From Bdellovibrionales bacterium (GTDB lineage: Bacteria; Bdellovibrionota; Bdellovibrionia; Bdellovibrionales; JAMPXM01), in assembly GCA_016713885.1 (NCBI GenBank), contig JADJOF010000006.1, positions 186,001 through 250,000 on the forward strand: a stretch of DNA of 64,000 nt, given 5' to 3'. Position 1 is the stretch's first letter. Each line of letters begins with the position of its first letter. The position numbers were made by a program, and so were the translations under genes. Positions 34,758 to 44,037 of the stretch are shown piece after piece. Below the pieces are notes generated by a model, which worked only from the letters and a program-made list of their open reading frames with translations, made no database searches and was not told the DNA's origin.

Positions 34758-34810
34758 TTGGCGACCAGGTGCTTGCTGCACGTGGTCGCCAAAAGGAAGC
34801 GTGTACCTTA
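34758..34810. repeat. Stem-loop repeat after mutM, related to the one at 19.5 kb
   Basis: TTGGCGACCA (34758-34767) pairs with TGGTCGCCAA (34783-34792), with an inner GTGC/GCAC stem, then AAGGAAGCGTGTACCTTA. The right part resembles the right arm of the 19548-19603 palindrome (GTCGCCAAAGG ... GTACCTTA). In both places the repeat lies between convergent genes and its end supplies the TAA of the minus-strand gene. Confidence 0.6.
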
Positions 34811-36628
34811 GAGTGCGGTTGCGGCTTCGGAGAGGGCTTTAAAGTAGGCGGGGTAGCCAGCGCGGAAGTCGTCGACGGTGTGGCTGTAAGACAAGTCGGG
34901 TTGAACACCATTGTTCTCAACCATGTCCGCGTCAGAGTACTGACCGTCGGGCTTGTAGGCCGTAAACAGGCCGCGCGTGAGGTTCACTTTTGAACGGCTA
35001 TAGGGAAGTTCGACAACCGGTTCAACACTGCCACCCATTCCCGCTGTGCGACGGCCGAAGATCGTTGCGAGTTTGTTCGACTGCATGAGTTTTGGGAAGG
35101 CATCGCCGCCAGAAGCGCAGAGCTCGTCGATTGTGACGAGGATCGGCTTATTCCAAGTGATAGGGGCTGCGCGCTGAATTGGTGTTGGCCCAAAGGCGAA
35201 CGGTTCGCGAGTCAAACGAAGTCCGGCCTCTTGATCGGTCTCGATTCCGGCAATTGTCGTCCGGATGTATTGCGCGGTCGGCGAAGTCGCGAGCGTTGCG
35301 GGATCAAGCGAGCCGATCCAGCTGAGGAGCGATGAGATCCACTTGCGATCGTTGTTGAGGAACTGCACAAAGCCGTTCAAGCCTTTTGGAGCAAAGAGGC
35401 GAGCGAATGAATCGACATACCAAACCGAACCGCCAGGGTTATGGGTTTGATCGATAACCAAAACGTCGGCGATGGGCTGGTACTGCTCGATAAGTGCCGA
35501 GTAGACAGCGAGGTTGGCGACGATGTCGTCGGCCATGTAGCCGGGTTGGCGCATCATGAACACGGTCTTGCCATTGTAGCGATAGAGGGCCGCAAAGACC
35601 TCTGGAAACTCATCTGGAATTTTCAATGGATTGACGGCGCGGTCTTCGCCCAGGCTGACGTCGCGAGTCCACGCGGCATAGTAGAACTTGGCGCGCTCGA
35701 GATCAGGAGTCACGCGTGTTGCTCCGAATGTGTTCTGAATGCGACGAGACCAGTAGTAGGGTTTTACGGCGCCCATGTCGACAAGCGAAGTATCGCCATC
35801 GGTCGCGGCGGCTCGGGCCTCGTTGAGGGCTCCGGCCTTTTCAGAGAAAATCTGTGCACCTTGAATTTGTGCGAGCGACCCAAGGGAAGCGACCATTGGG
35901 CGGAGTTGTGTTTTGGTGAAGGGGCTGCTCACGATCCATGGGATACGAGCAAGGGTACGGTCACCGTTGGCTTTTTTGACCTCGATTTTGGCAATCGCCG
36001 AAGGAGGCTGAAGTGCCGCCATATACGACGGACGAGAGAACAGCATGTAGGCCATGTGGCGGTCGCTCTCGGCGTTGCCCCACCATGAGTATTTCAAAAC
36101 GATCTTGAGGAGGTCCTCTGGCGTTTGTCCATCGATGGCAATGATCTCGTCACCGCGCTCGATGCCGTGGGCGGCAAGATTGGGGTTGATAAAGTCGACA
36201 TAGAACGAGGTGCCGACGGGAACGGCGACGATTGAAATTCGTTTGTCAGTTCGAAACGGGGTTTGCATGGAAACGTGGCCATCTTGCAGAAGGCGCAAGG
36301 TCTCGTAGAACTTTCCAAGTTTCTCGTCTTCCGTCTTTGCGAGCGAGAGCTCTTGGCGGATGCGAGCGGCCTCGGTATCGAACTTGTAACCGAAGCGACG
36401 TTCCTTGTACTCAAGTGGGCCGTAGAGCGAGTGGATCGATTCAATCATGGTGTCGTAGTCAGCAAGCGCTTCAGCCTGCGTGAGGGGACGCAGCGCCTCG
36501 GAGTCCGTGCTTGTTGTCAGCGCGCCACCGACGGCATTCGTCAGGCGTTCGCAGCCGATATTGGATGCGATCAAAAACAGGCCTGAAACTGCGACGAGCG
36601 CACGCTGTGAGAGACAGATTTTTCCCAT
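34808..36628 (-). CDS. S41-family (C-terminal processing) protease lipoprotein
   Basis: About 606 residues from the ATG after GGAGGAATC. Lipobox IASNIGC-ER. A helical N-terminal region, a PDZ-like segment (LAAHGIERGDEIIAIDGQTPEDLL), then a C-terminal S41 core: VLVIDQTHNPGGSVWY, the nucleophile Ser in IDELCASGGDAFP, and GRRTAGMGGS with VQPDLSY. Tail-specific protease fold facing the periplasm; substrate unknown. Longer than CtpA. The stop codon is the last triplet of the stem-loop repeat. Confidence 0.83.
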   Translation of the reverse strand: MGKICLSQRALVAVSGLFLIASNIGCERLTNAVGGALTTSTDSEALRPLTQAEALADYDTMIESIHSLYGPLEYKERRFGYKFDTEAARIRQELSLAKTEDEKLGKFYETLRLLQDGHVSMQTPFRTDKRISIVAVPVGTSFYVDFINPNLAAHGIERGDEIIAIDGQTPEDLLKIVLKYSWWGNAESDRHMAYMLFSRPSYMAALQPPSAIAKIEVKKANGDRTLARIPWIVSSPFTKTQLRPMVASLGSLAQIQGAQIFSEKAGALNEARAAATDGDTSLVDMGAVKPYYWSRRIQNTFGATRVTPDLERAKFYYAAWTRDVSLGEDRAVNPLKIPDEFPEVFAALYRYNGKTVFMMRQPGYMADDIVANLAVYSALIEQYQPIADVLVIDQTHNPGGSVWYVDSFARLFAPKGLNGFVQFLNNDRKWISSLLSWIGSLDPATLATSPTAQYIRTTIAGIETDQEAGLRLTREPFAFGPTPIQRAAPITWNKPILVTIDELCASGGDAFPKLMQSNKLATIFGRRTAGMGGSVEPVVELPYSRSKVNLTRGLFTAYKPDGQYSDADMVENNGVQPDLSYSHTVDDFRAGYPAYFKALSEAATAL

Positions 36629-36687
36629 GATTCCTCCACGAGCGATGGTCATGCCCGACGCTGAATATCTGAGCAAGCGGAGACTTG

Positions 36688-37423
36688 TTAATGCTGCGCG
36701 TTAAGGCGCTCGAGAGCGGCTGTGATGTCGATGCTGGCGGCCTCGGTCAACTTTACAAAATCGATCGGTGGCTTCATCACAAACGTATAGAATTGGTTAT
36801 CAAGATTCAATTGCAGCTTGGCGGCGTGAAGAGCGAGCCGTTCTGTCGGCAGCGATTGAGGGCCGTAAATCGGATCGCCTAAAATCGGCATACCAAGACC
36901 GGCCAAGTGAACGCGGATTTGATGCATGCGACCGGTTTGTGGCCGGGCCTCAATCAGTGCGGTGCCGGATGGGCCGCGTGCGAGAACGGTGAAGTCGGTT
37001 TCAGCGTAGTCGCCCCCCGAGCGAACGACCGTATTCAGACTGAACGTGCGCTGACCCCGCTTTTCTTTGGCTGGCCGCAAGTGGTTTTGAACTTTGAACT
37101 CGGTCTGTGGCTGGTCGCAGCGTTTGGTGATCGCCCAATAGACCTTTGTCCATTCGCGTTTGCGAAGGGAGTCGGTCAGTGCTGTCGCAACACGTTTGGA
37201 TTTTGCAAAGACGAGAATTCCAGACGTGTCGGCGTCGAGGCGATGCACAAGAAAGCACGGCGTATCGGCTCCAGAATGGGCTTTGCTCATGGCTTTGACC
37301 AGCCCCTCGGCGGAGGGGCGTCTTCGGATCGACGGTGGTTTGAGAGGGGAGCCCGCTTGGTTTTGCCACGACCAAGAGTGAGTCATTTTCAAACACGATT
37401 TCAAGTTCAGGGGCCATCGTCAT
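36688..37423 (-). CDS. RluA-family pseudouridine synthase (one-base frameshift)
   Basis: Isomerises uridine in rRNA or tRNA. Starts MTMAPELEIVFENDSLLVVAKPSGLPSQ. The frame slips at the G run 37315-37318 (plus strand); removing one base joins VDPKTP to SAEGLVKAMSKAH and the rest. Motifs: LVHRLDADTSGILVFAKS with catalytic Asp, EARPQTGRMHQIRVHLAGLGMPILGDPIYG, and RLALHAAKL. No S4 domain is visible at the N-terminus, so it is closer to the RluA/RluC-short type. Substrate site not determined. Confidence 0.85.
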
Positions 37424-37504
37424 GTAGCCGTAAAGCCTATCATCGAGTTTGCGAAACCGCTATTGTCGTGAGCGGCTTCGGGGACTATTCTAGTTGGAAG
37501 CACC

Positions 37505-38603
37505 ATGTCCGACCCCAATCTGAAGTCTCTCCTCTTTAGCCCCGATCCAAAGTTCGAACGCGAGCTCGAACGAAAAATGCCTGAAATGGTCACGTTGAGC
37601 CGTCTCCTTCGCAGTCTCGAGGGGCGAGCGCGGATTGTCGTTGAGGATGTCGTGCCTTGGAAGGGACGACAGTTTCCGGTGATTTCGGTGACGATGGGGT
37701 CCGAAGATCCCGCAGCGCCGACGCTTGGAATCTTTGGTGGCGTTCATGGGCTTGAGCGCATCGGTTCGGACGTGGTGATCGCGTGGCTGCAGTCGTTGCA
37801 CGAGCTGTCGCTCTGGGACGAGACCTTGCGCGATCGACTTCAGAAGTCGCGAATCGTTTTCATGCCGATCGTGAATCCTGTCGATGTGTTTGAAATGCGT
37901 CGGTCGAACGGCAACGGCGTTGATCTGATGCGAAATTCACCGGTGCGTGCCGATGAACCGCCGTGGCTTCTCGGTGGGCATAACTATTCGCCGAAGCTTC
38001 CGTGGTATTCGCCGATTGTGAATGCAGAGTCGGAGATGGAGATTGAATCGCGCGCGGTCTGTCGTGTGGTTGAGCGCGAAATGTTTCGTTCGAAGTGCTC
38101 GATTGCGATCGATGTGCATTCGGGGTTTGGCTCTGTCGATCGCCTTTGGTTTCCTTGGTCGAAGTCGAAGGCGCCACCGCCGCACCTTGAAGAGATTTCG
38201 GCGTTGAAACGACTTTTTGATCGCAGCTATCCCAATCATTTTTACGAGATCGAGCCGCAAGCCAAGCAGTACACTCAATGGTGACCTATGGGATTCCTTG
38301 TATGATCGGCAGATGAATGAGATCGGAAGAACGAGCGGAGGGCCGACATTTTTGCCGTTCACGCTTGAACTGGAGAGCTGGATTTGGCTGAAGAAAAACC
38401 CGCGGCAGCTGTTTTCGTCCCTTGGCGGCTTTCATCCGATTCAGCCTCATCGACTCAAGCGAATCTTGCGTCGACACCTGACGCTTTTTGATTTTCTTCA
38501 CCGGGCGGCGCTGAGCTCGGATCCGTGGTTGAAGATCGATGAGGATTCAAAGCGACAGCTTCGACGTCGAGCTTTGGATCTCTGGTACAAAGGAGTTGAG
38601 TAG
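37505..38603 (+). CDS. M14/DUF2817-like zinc carboxypeptidase (one frameshift)
   Basis: Cytoplasmic, no signal peptide. Zinc ligands are seen in GGVHGLERIG (HxxE) and IAIDVHSGFGSVDRLWFPW (His). After EIEPQAKQY the frame is broken near 38271-38275 (one extra base, or two missing); the next frame gives LNGDLWDSLYDRQMNE and TLELESWIWLKKNPRQLFSSLGGFHPI, carrying the catalytic Glu. About 365 residues in total. Probable peptidase or amidase acting on small peptides; substrate unknown. The hydrolase that follows starts 3 bases after the stop. Confidence 0.8.
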
Positions 38604-38606
38604 GTC

Positions 38607-39401
38607 ATGGCAGAGCGTCCTCTTCATCATCTGGTTTTGTTGCGTGGGCTTGCGCGTGAGGCGCGGCACTGGGGCGATTTTTTAAAAGACCTTGAAGCCG
38701 CTTATGAGAAGCAGGGGTTTCGCGTTCGTATTTCAACTCTTGATTTTCCGGGCTGTGGTCGTCATTCCGAAATGCCACCCGTGCTTTCTGTTGAAGCGAT
38801 GACGGCTTTCGTGCGCGAGAAGTTTGCGGAGATGATGGCACTTGAAGCCGCAGGCCGCGAAGAGCGCCCCGCGCATCGACGCCTCATTGCCATTAGTCTT
38901 GGTGGAATGGTGGCGGCCGAGTGGCTATCAAAGTGGCCGACCGATTTTGACTCCGCAGTTCTGATCAACTCGTCAATGCGTGGTCTTTCAAAGATGCACG
39001 ACCGATTGCGCATGGCCTCGTGGTGGAGAGTTCCGCTGATTCTCAAGAGCAGGACCATAGAGGAGCGAGAGCGCCAGATTTTAGAATGGATTTCGAATCG
39101 TCCCGATCGGCAGGCCGAGGTGTTGCCCGACTGGGCACATATTCAAGAGACTCGGCCCGTGACTTATCTCGCAACGTTGACGCAGCTTGCGGCGGCCTCG
39201 CGGTTTAATGCGCCTGATCGGATTGGGACGCCTTTACTCGTTTTGGCGAGCCGCCAGGATCGCATGGTAAATCCGACATGCTCTCAGGCCATTGCCTCCT
39301 ACTATAAAGCGCAGATTCTTTTTCATCCGGCGGCGGGGCATGATCTGCCGCTTGACGCCGGCCCCTGGTGCGCACTCATGATAGCGGAATGGAAAAACTA
39401 A
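38607..39401 (+). CDS. Alpha/beta-fold hydrolase
   Basis: 264 residues. Core motifs: LLRGLAREARHW (oxyanion region), LDFPGCGRHSE, nucleophile Ser in AISLGGMVAAEWL, Asp in LASRQDRMVNP and His in AAGHDLPLD, so the triad is complete. No signal peptide. Operon with the upstream carboxypeptidase (3-base gap, AGGAG in its last codons) and the downstream ChaN-like gene (13-base overlap). Substrate unknown. Confidence 0.83.
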   Translation: MAERPLHHLVLLRGLAREARHWGDFLKDLEAAYEKQGFRVRISTLDFPGCGRHSEMPPVLSVEAMTAFVREKFAEMMALEAAGREERPAHRRLIAISLGGMVAAEWLSKWPTDFDSAVLINSSMRGLSKMHDRLRMASWWRVPLILKSRTIEERERQILEWISNRPDRQAEVLPDWAHIQETRPVTYLATLTQLAAASRFNAPDRIGTPLLVLASRQDRMVNPTCSQAIASYYKAQILFHPAAGHDLPLDAGPWCALMIAEWKN

Positions 39402-40279
39402 AAGCCGTTGTTCTGGTTTCTGTTCTTGCCCTCGTCAGTGGAGTTTCAAGCCTGGCCTGTGCCGGTCTTCCTCTTGCCGATGCGCTCTACGATGGTTCGT
39501 CTTTACAGCCGGCCGCGCTTGCTGATGTGATTAAAAATGTGGGCCCGGGCTCGGTGCTGATCGTGTCGGAACAGCATGGCAATCAGAAGCACTATGCGAA
39601 CCAAAAAGCGGCGCTGCAGGAACTCAAGCAGGGTGGTCGCTGCACGGTGAGTGTGGGGCTTGAGTTTCTTTCCTACACAGATCAAGCGGCGATTACGTCA
39701 TACTCGAAGGGCGGCCTCGCGGAAGCGGACTTTTTGAAGGCGGTTGGATGGGGTGGAAACCCGTTCGCTGACTATCGCGATCAAGCGCAGTTTCCCGGTC
39801 AGACGGGTGGGGAGCTTCTTGGTATCAATGCTCCGCGCTCGCTAACGGGTACAATTGCGAAGAAGGGGCTTTCGTCGCTGACTCCTGAGGAGCAGGCGCA
39901 GATGCCACCGAACTTTCAGATGGGACGCGCGGAGTACCGCGAGCGCTTTGAGCAGATTATGGGCGGGCACGTTGCCGCCGATGCGATGGAGCGATATTTT
40001 GCGGCGCAAAGTGTTTGGGACGAAACAATGGCTTGGACATCGGCTGAGTTTTTAGCGGCGCATCCGTCGCACTGCTTGGTGATCGTTGTTGGTGACTTCC
40101 ACGCTCAGTACGGCGGCGGACTTCCGGATCGTTTGCGCGCTCGCGGTGTTCCGTCTGTGACGGTGCTATCGCAAATCGAAGCGGCGGGACTGACCGAGTC
40201 TGAACTTCACGACGAGGCAGGGCCAAGCAAGAGTTACGGTCCACGCGCCGATGGCGTCTGGATTTCTCTTACGCCGTAA
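39389..40279 (+). CDS. ChaN-like (DUF399) haem/iron-regulated-type secreted protein
   Basis: 296 residues from MEKLKAV; signal peptide ending SSLACAG, possibly a lipobox (SLAC). ChaN pattern: VLIVSEQHGNQKHYANQKAAL, VGLEFLSYTDQAAI, WGGNPFADYRDQAQF, FAAQSVWDETMAWTSAEFL and VVVGDFHAQYGGGLPDRL. In known ChaN the family binds haem cofacially; whether this one does is not shown. Last gene of a three-gene run. The start lies inside the end of the hydrolase gene. Confidence 0.8.
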   Translation: MEKLKAVVLVSVLALVSGVSSLACAGLPLADALYDGSSLQPAALADVIKNVGPGSVLIVSEQHGNQKHYANQKAALQELKQGGRCTVSVGLEFLSYTDQAAITSYSKGGLAEADFLKAVGWGGNPFADYRDQAQFPGQTGGELLGINAPRSLTGTIAKKGLSSLTPEEQAQMPPNFQMGRAEYRERFEQIMGGHVAADAMERYFAAQSVWDETMAWTSAEFLAAHPSHCLVIVVGDFHAQYGGGLPDRLRARGVPSVTVLSQIEAAGLTESELHDEAGPSKSYGPRADGVWISLTP

Positions 40280-40281
40280 GA

Positions 40282-41591
40282 TCAGTTTGGATTCGCAACC
40301 ATGACGCCGACACCCAACGGGAAGTTGACGAGTTGGGTTTTGAGGCCATGATTCGCGAACTCTTTTGCTGCGCTTCGTACGGCGCGTGCGACATCTTGAA
40401 AACTTCGATCGAAGTTCTCGTTGATCTCTTGAGCTCCAGAGTCTTTGTCGTCCTGCATGATCGTGCCGATCGAATCGGGCGATTTGGCCGGGAAATACAG
40501 CGTGCGCTTTAGAAGACTCATGTGCTGACGCTGGTACTTCGACGGCCGCTGCTCAGATGCCGCGACCTCCTCCCACGTCCGCAACGCAAAAATCGGCAGC
40601 TCGGGATCGACGAAATGCATTTGATAGGCTGGTCGACCAGAGTCCCAGTCTTTTACGATGAGGCCGACGCGACTGATGGAAACGACGTCGTGCGCAGACT
40701 TTGCGATGGCCGCGGGCTCCACGTTCTCCGGCAGTTGGTCCGCAGTTAAACGTCCCAGCAGGCGTTCCGGAATCGCAAAGGTTCGCCAGAATGTTTTGGT
40801 GAGCGGAGCCCAAGTTTCTGAAAGCGAGAGTGCCGAAATCGCAAAGCTTCCGCAGCCAGCACCTTCGAACTTGAGTGGATCCGGAAGCATTCCAAATTTC
40901 TTGTAGGGCTTACCGGGATGATGGAGATAGTCCTTAACGAAATCTCGAACTCGCTCGCACTCTCGAGTGGGGACTTCGATGACGATCGGGACCATCGGTG
41001 GCGGTTCAGAGTCAGTCTCGACGTGGTCGATCAGCTCTGTCGAGAAGTAGCGTTGAACTGCCATTCCATTTTGTAGGAAGCCATCGGTAAATGTCGAAAT
41101 GAAAGCGGTCAGGCCCCAACCGGATCGGAACATCTCATCAGACTGTCCGTCTTCACCCGTCGCTCCCGTGAGTCCCTCTGTTCGGCTGCCACCAGCGTCA
41201 CACGACCAGCCCACGGTCATGTGACCAATTGAGGATTTACCGAAGATCTCTTTTGAGCTCATCGAGTTTTTAAACCGATTCGGCGTCCGCATGTCCATGG
41301 GCCACACGGGAAGTTTTTATAAAGTGTCAAATAGCTGCGACCCGGCTTAAAGCGCGCTTGGAATGGCTTAAGAGAGTCGGGCCAGCCTTGCTCTTCGATC
41401 GATTTCCAAACCACGGTGCCATCGAGACTGGGATCGTCCTCATCGACGTCGATGTAGAACGCGCGTGCGTACTTCATCATCTCGGCTTGAGTGGGTTCAT
41501 CTGGTCGCGCTTCGGCGATGCCTGCGAAGTTGAATATCATCGCAAAAGAAAGGGTCGATATCTTGATTCGCAAGAGTGAGGACTGGTTCAT
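40282..41591 (-). CDS. Hypothetical secreted protein, possibly papain-fold (one-base frameshift)
   Basis: Signal peptide (ISTLSFAMIFNFAGIAEA), then a region ending YLTLYKNFP. There one base is missing at the G run 41308-41310 and the next frame continues VWPMDMRTPNRFKNSMSSK. A conserved-looking IGHMTVGWSCDAGG (His) and FEGAGCGSFAISAL (Cys) occur in the same order as in permuted papain-like (NlpC/P60, DUF4105) proteins, so it may be a Cys hydrolase. About 436 residues. The stop lies 2 bases past the opposite ChaN-like stop. No family recognised with certainty. Confidence 0.6.
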
Positions 41592-41790
41592 AGTCCCATC
41601 AGACGAGCAAGCTCGGGGCCTGCACCGTCGCTGATGTGCTGAGTATGGCCCGTTTTGATGTGCAAGGATTACGGGGCGGGCTTCGTGCGAGTGCCAGTTT
41701 TGGGCGTGTCACGAACGCGAAAGGACACGAGGCGTCGCCATTGGAGGCCATTTTTTGGAGTTCCGTTTGACCCCTTTGTCTCTTTGGTGT

Positions 41791-41804
41791 AGACCCTCGG
41801 TCAC
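41791..41804 (+). repeat. 14-base direct repeat, copy 1 (upstream of RAYT gene)
   Basis: AGACCCTCGGTCAC occurs here, shortly before the Y1 transposase gene, and again at 42795-42808. The following bases can fold loosely (TCACCG-CAAAAA-CGGGTGA), as in REP-like sites recognised by RAYT proteins. Confidence 0.5.
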
Positions 41805-41824
41805 CGCAAAAACGGGTGAGGTCC

Positions 41825-42370
41825 ATGAGGAAAAAACAACCCACATTTCATGGTTTTCCTCTCAAAGAACGCGCCTTCGCTCCAGGCCGTAGAACCACGC
41901 GAGCCTCGCGTCAGTACCGCCCGCGTGCGACCAAAGAGGCGATGCATCTGGTCTTAAGAAGCGACCGCGCACGAGGAGCAAAGTCACTCCTGAAGTACGA
42001 CACTGTCGTGCGAGCGGTGATCGCGAAAGTCGCCAGGCGGCGTGGGGTTCGTGTCTATCGCATCGTGAACGCAGGAAACCACCTGCACATCACGCTTAAG
42101 CTCTCAAAGCAGTTTCTTTGGCATGGGTTTATCTCTGGGGTCACCGGCGGAATTGCCAGAGCCATCGGTTTTAATCGCAATGAAGGTACAAAACAGGGAT
42201 TTTGGAATTCGCGGCCGTTCACGCGAATCATCGCTTGGGGGCGCGACTACAATGTTGTGAAAGACTATCACACACTGAATCAGCTCGAAGCTGACGGTGT
42301 CGTGCCGCCGCGCTCACAGATGCTAAGGCCAGAGCGATGGCGAAACGTGGTACTCGCGTTTTCAGGGTGA
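41825..42370 (+). CDS. Y1-type (RAYT/IS200-like) transposase
   Basis: 181 residues; the ATG at 41825 follows GGGTGAGG. An HUH-type metal motif is present as HLHIT in VNAGNHLHITLKLSKQF, with a candidate catalytic Tyr in GRDYNVVKDYHTLNQLEADG about 95 residues on. The Arg-rich N-terminus with ATKEAMHLVLRS is typical of REP-associated tyrosine transposases, single-copy relatives of TnpA that act on palindromic repeats. No TnpB partner. Flanked by two copies of a 14-mer. Its end overlaps the remnant of an opposite-strand gene. Confidence 0.75.
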   Translation: MRKKQPTFHGFPLKERAFAPGRRTTRASRQYRPRATKEAMHLVLRSDRARGAKSLLKYDTVVRAVIAKVARRRGVRVYRIVNAGNHLHITLKLSKQFLWHGFISGVTGGIARAIGFNRNEGTKQGFWNSRPFTRIIAWGRDYNVVKDYHTLNQLEADGVVPPRSQMLRPERWRNVVLAFSG

Positions 42371-42514
42371 GCGCATCGCGCGCACGCGCTCGTAAACTGA
42401 TGCCGGGTTCAGCTTGCCGCTCGTCGAGAAGGCGTCGGACTTGAGATCGGCGTGTGCACGGAAGTATCGGTTCTCCTCAATTTCAATGACTTCGCCTCGC
42501 TCTGGCGCTGCTTT
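42362..42514 (-). pseudogene. 3' remnant of an unidentified gene
   Basis: On the minus strand 50 codons read GEVIEIEENRYFRAHADL, then KSDAFSTSGKLNPASVYERV and RAMRSP before TGA, which looks like the real C-terminus of a soluble protein. Upstream it runs into a TAA at 42515-42517 with no start codon, so the 5' part has been lost. The IS30-family element lies 320 bases beyond, but no matching 5' half is visible on its other side. I do not recognise the protein. Confidence 0.5.
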
Positions 42515-42834
42515 TTAAAACTATACGCACATATCCAAGCCAGTTTAGATCTTCCGGTTGCAAGGACCTGAGGGCAGAATGTGCATCCTTCTGTTCTATT
42601 GAAAAAGTGCTATCAAATGAAGAATGTGTGATTGAGTGCAATCAGTATGAGTCGTGGAATAGATAGCACGCCAAAGTATCACCATTCTGAGTGGTGAATC
42701 CTTCATTCTGGCGAACTTTTCTGGAACGTGTCCTTTTCAGGTGCTTGTCTTGCGACGGCGTACGAACGCCGATGTGTTTCGCCTTTCTACTTGCAGACCC
42801 TCGGTCACGTCAGGAACCAGGCCGAATTCAACCG
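42515..42834. other. Gene-free, A+T-rich stretch between remnant and IS element
   Basis: No supported gene. It contains the second 14-mer AGACCCTCGGTCAC and a segment at about 42736-42763 (TTCAGGTGCTTGTC...CGACGGCGTACG) that resembles one at about 44115-44142 on the other side of the IS element, so it may be decayed repeat or mobile DNA. Confidence 0.5.
42795..42808 (+). repeat. 14-base direct repeat, copy 2
   Basis: Second exact copy of AGACCCTCGGTCAC, about 1 kb from the first, so the pair brackets the RAYT gene and the truncated remnant. Confidence 0.5.
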
Positions 42835-44037
42835 GCCAGCGCGACAAGTTTAGCTATGAAAATCGCCAAGTCTTAATCTCTTCTTCGTTCAAATAATATT
42901 TCTCGTAATACTCAGGCTTCGGATTTTCAATTCGTTTTTGCGTGATGAGTTTCCGACGCTTTCCGGTTCTAGCCTCATCAGGTGTTAAATATCCGAGCGA
43001 CTTTCGCGGTCGCGAATTCAGGGCATCCTGACAGGCCTGAAGCGTCGCTTCGTCGACAGTTCTGAGATCTGTCCTCTTAGGCAAATACTGCCGAAGTAGT
43101 CCGATCGTATTTTCAACTGTTCCGCGTTCCCAAGGACAGAGTGGATGCGTGAAATAAACTGGTGCTTTCATATTCGCTTCCAACTTCCAAAACTCGCCGA
43201 ACTCATGGCCGTTGTCGTTGGTCATTGTGCGAATTTTTGCTCTTGAGTGAACGCATGCTGCAACCGTTGCGTTGTTCACGACTTCTGCATGCGTCGTCTC
43301 AACTTTCGAAAGTAGCGTGTAGCGCGTTTTGCGGTCGACAATAGTAAGTACGGCGCCAGTCCCGCGAAGGCCGAGCATCAAATCTCTTTCAAAGTGTCCC
43401 TCTTCAGTTCTCTGATTTGCCTCTTTCGGCCGTGTCTCAATCGACTTCCGACGTTGATGCTGAAGTTCCCAGTATCGACTGCGCCGTTTAAAACGTCGTT
43501 TCCTTCGCCCAAAGTGTCGAAGATAGTGATGAAGCGTCTCGCCCTTTTTCTGACAAGATGAAATGAACTTGTAGATGGCTTCGTGGCTAATGGAGAGGTT
43601 TTTCTCTAGCAAAAATCGCTCAGAAATCTGCTCCGGGCTCCAGCCCATCGAGAGTTTGATGCGAATCTGATCCTCAACCCAGCCCTTAATTTTGTATCCG
43701 CGAAACAAACAATCCCGACGGTGATATGTTTTGGACTTCCAATCGCAGTCCGCTTTGTAGGCTGAATACGCCCCGACCGGCGTTAGGTTCTTTGCATTGT
43801 TCTTAACAACTTTGCCGCGCCTAAACTCTCTGTAAATTGTGGACCGATGGAACCCCATCTCGAGGGCAATCCAATCTTTGGTTTTTCCCCTCGCTAAAAA
43901 CCTCTCCATTTGATAACGATCAGCACGAGTGAGCCGTCTGTAACTTCTGTGCATGTGCACCTCAAACTCCCTTCATTTTTACGCAAGAAGAAGTCTGAAA
44001 GAAGACAGGCGGTTCACTCAACTATTTGTCGCACTGG
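42835..44037 (-). mobile_element. IS30-family insertion sequence
   Basis: About 1.2 kb, one transposase gene. The ends carry imperfect inverted repeats: GCCAGCGCGACAAGT at 42835-42849 and its counterpart GCCAGTGCGACAAAT (read on the minus strand) at 44037-44023, with weaker similarity for another 15 bases. Size and single DDE gene fit IS30. No convincing 2-3 bp target duplication was found, so the exact ends are approximate. Confidence 0.75.
42854..43960 (-). CDS. IS30-family DDE transposase
   Basis: 368 residues. An N-terminal HTH region (RLTRADRYQMERFLARGKTKDWIALEMGFHRSTIYREFRRG) precedes a longer than usual basic linker. The catalytic DDE domain has HFERDLMLG (Asp), MTNDNGHEFGEF (Asp) and ERGTVENTIGLLRQYLPK (Glu), ending with the IS30 signature NSRPRKSLGYLTPDEA. 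It should cut and paste or copy the element. The frame is intact, so the element may be active. Confidence 0.93.
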   Translation of the reverse strand: MHMHRSYRRLTRADRYQMERFLARGKTKDWIALEMGFHRSTIYREFRRGKVVKNNAKNLTPVGAYSAYKADCDWKSKTYHRRDCLFRGYKIKGWVEDQIRIKLSMGWSPEQISERFLLEKNLSISHEAIYKFISSCQKKGETLHHYLRHFGRRKRRFKRRSRYWELQHQRRKSIETRPKEANQRTEEGHFERDLMLGLRGTGAVLTIVDRKTRYTLLSKVETTHAEVVNNATVAACVHSRAKIRTMTNDNGHEFGEFWKLEANMKAPVYFTHPLCPWERGTVENTIGLLRQYLPKRTDLRTVDEATLQACQDALNSRPRKSLGYLTPDEARTGKRRKLITQKRIENPKPEYYEKYYLNEEEIKTWRFS

